From NCBI GenBank assembly GCA_013695905.1, contig JACCZQ010000102.1, positions 1 to 6,586 of the forward strand: a stretch of 6,586 bases of DNA. Reading direction: 5' to 3'. Origin of the DNA: Chthoniobacterales bacterium (GTDB lineage Bacteria > Verrucomicrobiota > Verrucomicrobiia > Chthoniobacterales > UBA10450). The position numbers and the translations under genes are program-made. The notes beneath the pieces were generated by a model. The model did not search any database and was not told where the DNA came from. It saw only the letters and a program-made list of their open reading frames with translations. Shown here piece by piece: positions 5,177 through 6,586 of this stretch. Positions within the stretch are counted from its first letter, which is position 1. Each line of letters opens with the position of its first letter.

Positions 5177-6586
5177 TTAGACTCGTTCACTGCCGCCGCG
5201 TCGTGTGATCTTCTGGCCGTCCTTCGTGTCGCGCACTTCCCATCCCAGCGCCGCGATTTGCTCGCGCAATTCATCACTTTTCTGCCACTCCTTGGCAAGC
5301 CTCGCCTGCACCCGCGCCTCGGCCAGCTCGGCCACCTCCGCTGGAATTCCGGATTCCTCGCCGGGACTGAGAGCGAGAACAGAATTGATCCGGTCCCACC
5401 ACCCGAGCCAGCTCTGCGCCGCCGCGGCGTCGAGCGTGCCATGGTCGAGCGCGCGATTTGTTTCCCGAATCGTCTCGAACAAAAAGCCCAGGGCTCCGGA
5501 GATGTTCAAATCATCATCGAGCGCGTTCTCGAACTCGTGGTGCAAGTTTGTAACTTGCTCGCCTCCTGCATCTGCAAGTTGAAAACTTGCGCTACCTTGC
5601 CGCAGGCGCGCCACCCAGTCGTCGATCCTCCCCAGCGCCGTGCGCGCTTCCTCCATTCCTTCCCAGGTAAAATTCAGCTGCGCGCGATAGTGCACCCGCA
5701 GCAGCGCGTAGCGCACCTCGCGTCCGCTGTAGCCTTTCGCCAGCGCATCGCGCAGCGTGTAAAAATTGCCTAGCGACTTCGACATCTTCTGGCCGTCCAC
5801 CTGGAGATGCGCGCAATGCAGCCAGTAGCGCACAAACCGCTTCCCGGTGCAGCCTTCCGTCTGTGCGATCTCCGCCTCATGATGCGGGAAAATGTTATCC
5901 ACGCCGCCGCAATGAATATCGAGCTGCTCCCCGAGCAGCTGCGTCGCCATGGCACTGCACTCGATGTGCCACCCGGGGCGTCCCGCTCCCCACGGGCTCT
6001 CCCATTGCACCGGTCCATCCGCCTCATCCCACGCCTTCCAAAGCGCGAAGTCGCCGACATGTTCCTTGTCGTACTCGTCGTTTTTGACGCGGCCGGTGGA
6101 CTGCAGCTCGTCGAGATTGAAGTGCGCCAGACGGCCGTATTCCGGAAAATTCTTGATCCGGAAATAAACCGATTTGTCCTCGGCCTGGTAAGCGAGTTCG
6201 CGTGCGATCAGTGTCTCGATCATCGCGATCATCGCCGAAACGTGGCGCTGCTCTGTCGCCGCGGGGTATTCGTCCGCGCGCTTGATGCGGAGCGTGTCGA
6301 GATCCTCGAAGAACGACTTCTTGAAGGTCTCGGTGAACTGCGCCAGCGGCACGCCTGCTTCTTGCGAACCGCGGATCGTCTTGTCATCGACATCGGTGAT
6401 GTTCATCACGCGATGCACTTTGTAGCCGCGCAGTTCCAGGTGCCGCTGCAGCAGGTCCTCAAAGAGGTAAGCGCGGAAATTCCCAATATGCGCGTGATCG
6501 TAGACCGTCGGTCCGCAGGTGTACATCTTCACCGCGCGACCCTCGGGATCGAGCGGTCGGAATTCCTCCAGCTCGCGCGAGTAGGT
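5177..6586 (-). CDS. cysS: Cysteinyl-tRNA synthetase, N-terminal few residues outside window
   Basis: CysS charges tRNA-Cys with cysteine using ATP. The frame is open to the right edge. Codons upstream of the GTG at 6532 read TYSRELEEFRPLDPEGRA, matching the normal N-terminus, so the true start lies outside, with about six residues missing. Class I motifs are present: HIGN (HIGH box, visible residues 33-36) and KMSKS (267-271). Zinc ligands match E. coli: Cys in MYTCGP, Cys in WHIECSAMA, and His and Glu in FPHHEAEIAQTE. The C-terminal helical region with 'ALDDDLNISGALGFLF' and 'SDELREQIAALGWEVRDTKDG' is complete. The segment GSASFQLADAGGEQVTNL before it is encoded by two palindromic repeats and looks inserted or substituted in a variable loop. 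The stop is 6 bases before the beta-helix gene, suggesting one operon. Confidence 0.97.
   Translation of the reverse strand, partial: TYSRELEEFRPLDPEGRAVKMYTCGPTVYDHAHIGNFRAYLFEDLLQRHLELRGYKVHRVMNITDVDDKTIRGSQEAGVPLAQFTETFKKSFFEDLDTLRIKRADEYPAATEQRHVSAMIAMIETLIARELAYQAEDKSVYFRIKNFPEYGRLAHFNLDELQSTGRVKNDEYDKEHVGDFALWKAWDEADGPVQWESPWGAGRPGWHIECSAMATQLLGEQLDIHCGGVDNIFPHHEAEIAQTEGCTGKRFVRYWLHCAHLQVDGQKMSKSLGNFYTLRDALAKGYSGREVRYALLRVHYRAQLNFTWEGMEEARTALGRIDDWVARLRQGSASFQLADAGGEQVTNLHHEFENALDDDLNISGALGFLFETIRETNRALDHGTLDAAAAQSWLGWWDRINSVLALSPGEESGIPAEVAELAEARVQARLAKEWQKSDELREQIAALGWEVRDTKDGQKITRRGGSERV
5542..5590. repeat. Pair of REP-like 17-bp palindromes inside cysS
   Basis: Two near-identical short palindromes sit within the cysS coding sequence. 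The first, 5542-5558, is GCAAGTT-TGT-AACTTGC; the second, 5574-5590, is GCAAGTT-GAA-AACTTGC. Each has perfect 7-base arms and a 3-base loop, and they are separated by 15 bases. On the coding strand they contribute to the residues SASFQLADAGGEQVTNLH. The two copies are read in different frames, so the repetition is at the DNA level and is not a protein duplication. The layout resembles REP/BIME-type doublets. The 49-base span, with its flanks, keeps the frame open. Confidence 0.85.

Noticed and set aside
5542..5590. CRISPR repeat pair
   Set aside because: Only two 17-bp copies with a 15-base spacer inside a coding frame, no leader and no cas gene; palindromic repeat doublet fits better.
4487..5773. 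A 428-codon plus-strand open frame opposite the beta-helix gene and cysS
   Set aside because: It is fully antisense to two genes with clear family motifs, its protein shows no domain and is rich in His/Val/Arg, as expected for a GC-rich mirror frame.

Overview
The window is a compact, GC-rich bacterial chromosome segment of housekeeping genes. No phage, plasmid, CRISPR or transposase gene was seen. The best guess for the host is a member of the Verrucomicrobiota (Spartobacteria/Chthoniobacter-like) or a related PVC/soil lineage. This rests on overall protein character, the near absence of Shine-Dalgarno sequences, a HemQ-type heme enzyme in a Gram-negative-looking context, and small palindromic and hexamer-phased repeats of a kind I associate with such genomes. 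It is inference; no marker in the window proves it.

Layout, left to right. Positions 1-1851 (minus strand) hold the glycine cleavage genes gcvT and gcvH, overlapping by 4 bp, followed downstream by a partial conserved gene of unknown function that runs off the left edge. Divergent from gcvT, on the plus strand, lies a membrane protein of the rhomboid fold (1911-2693) that lacks the protease residues and has a cysteine-rich tail. A 166-base intergenic region (2694-2859) holds a long imperfect inverted repeat built from 6-base units. It is followed by hemQ/chdC (2860-3681), a tRNA-Ser(GGA) with encoded CCA (3696-3783), and 5 bases later a secreted TPR protein (3789-4463). The right part is again on the minus strand: cysS (cysteinyl-tRNA synthetase, 5' end cut by the window) is followed after 6 bases by a stand-alone left-handed beta-helix protein. 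That protein keeps the active-site residues of the GlmU acetyltransferase domain but lacks the GlmU uridylyltransferase domain.

How the genes work together. GcvT and GcvH are two subunits of one complex. CysS and tRNA-Ser serve translation but are not adjacent. HemQ implies the coproporphyrin-dependent heme route. The beta-helix protein points to amino-sugar or cell-envelope precursor synthesis. Otherwise the genes look like unrelated housekeeping neighbours.

The least ordinary items are: a pair of near-identical 17-bp palindromes inside the cysS reading frame, read in two different frames and so apparently an inserted DNA repeat tolerated in a variable loop; the hexamer-phased hairpin before hemQ; the zinc-ribbon-like tail on a rhomboid pseudoprotease; and the stand-alone GlmU-C-like enzyme. 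I see no convincing wholly new multi-gene system.
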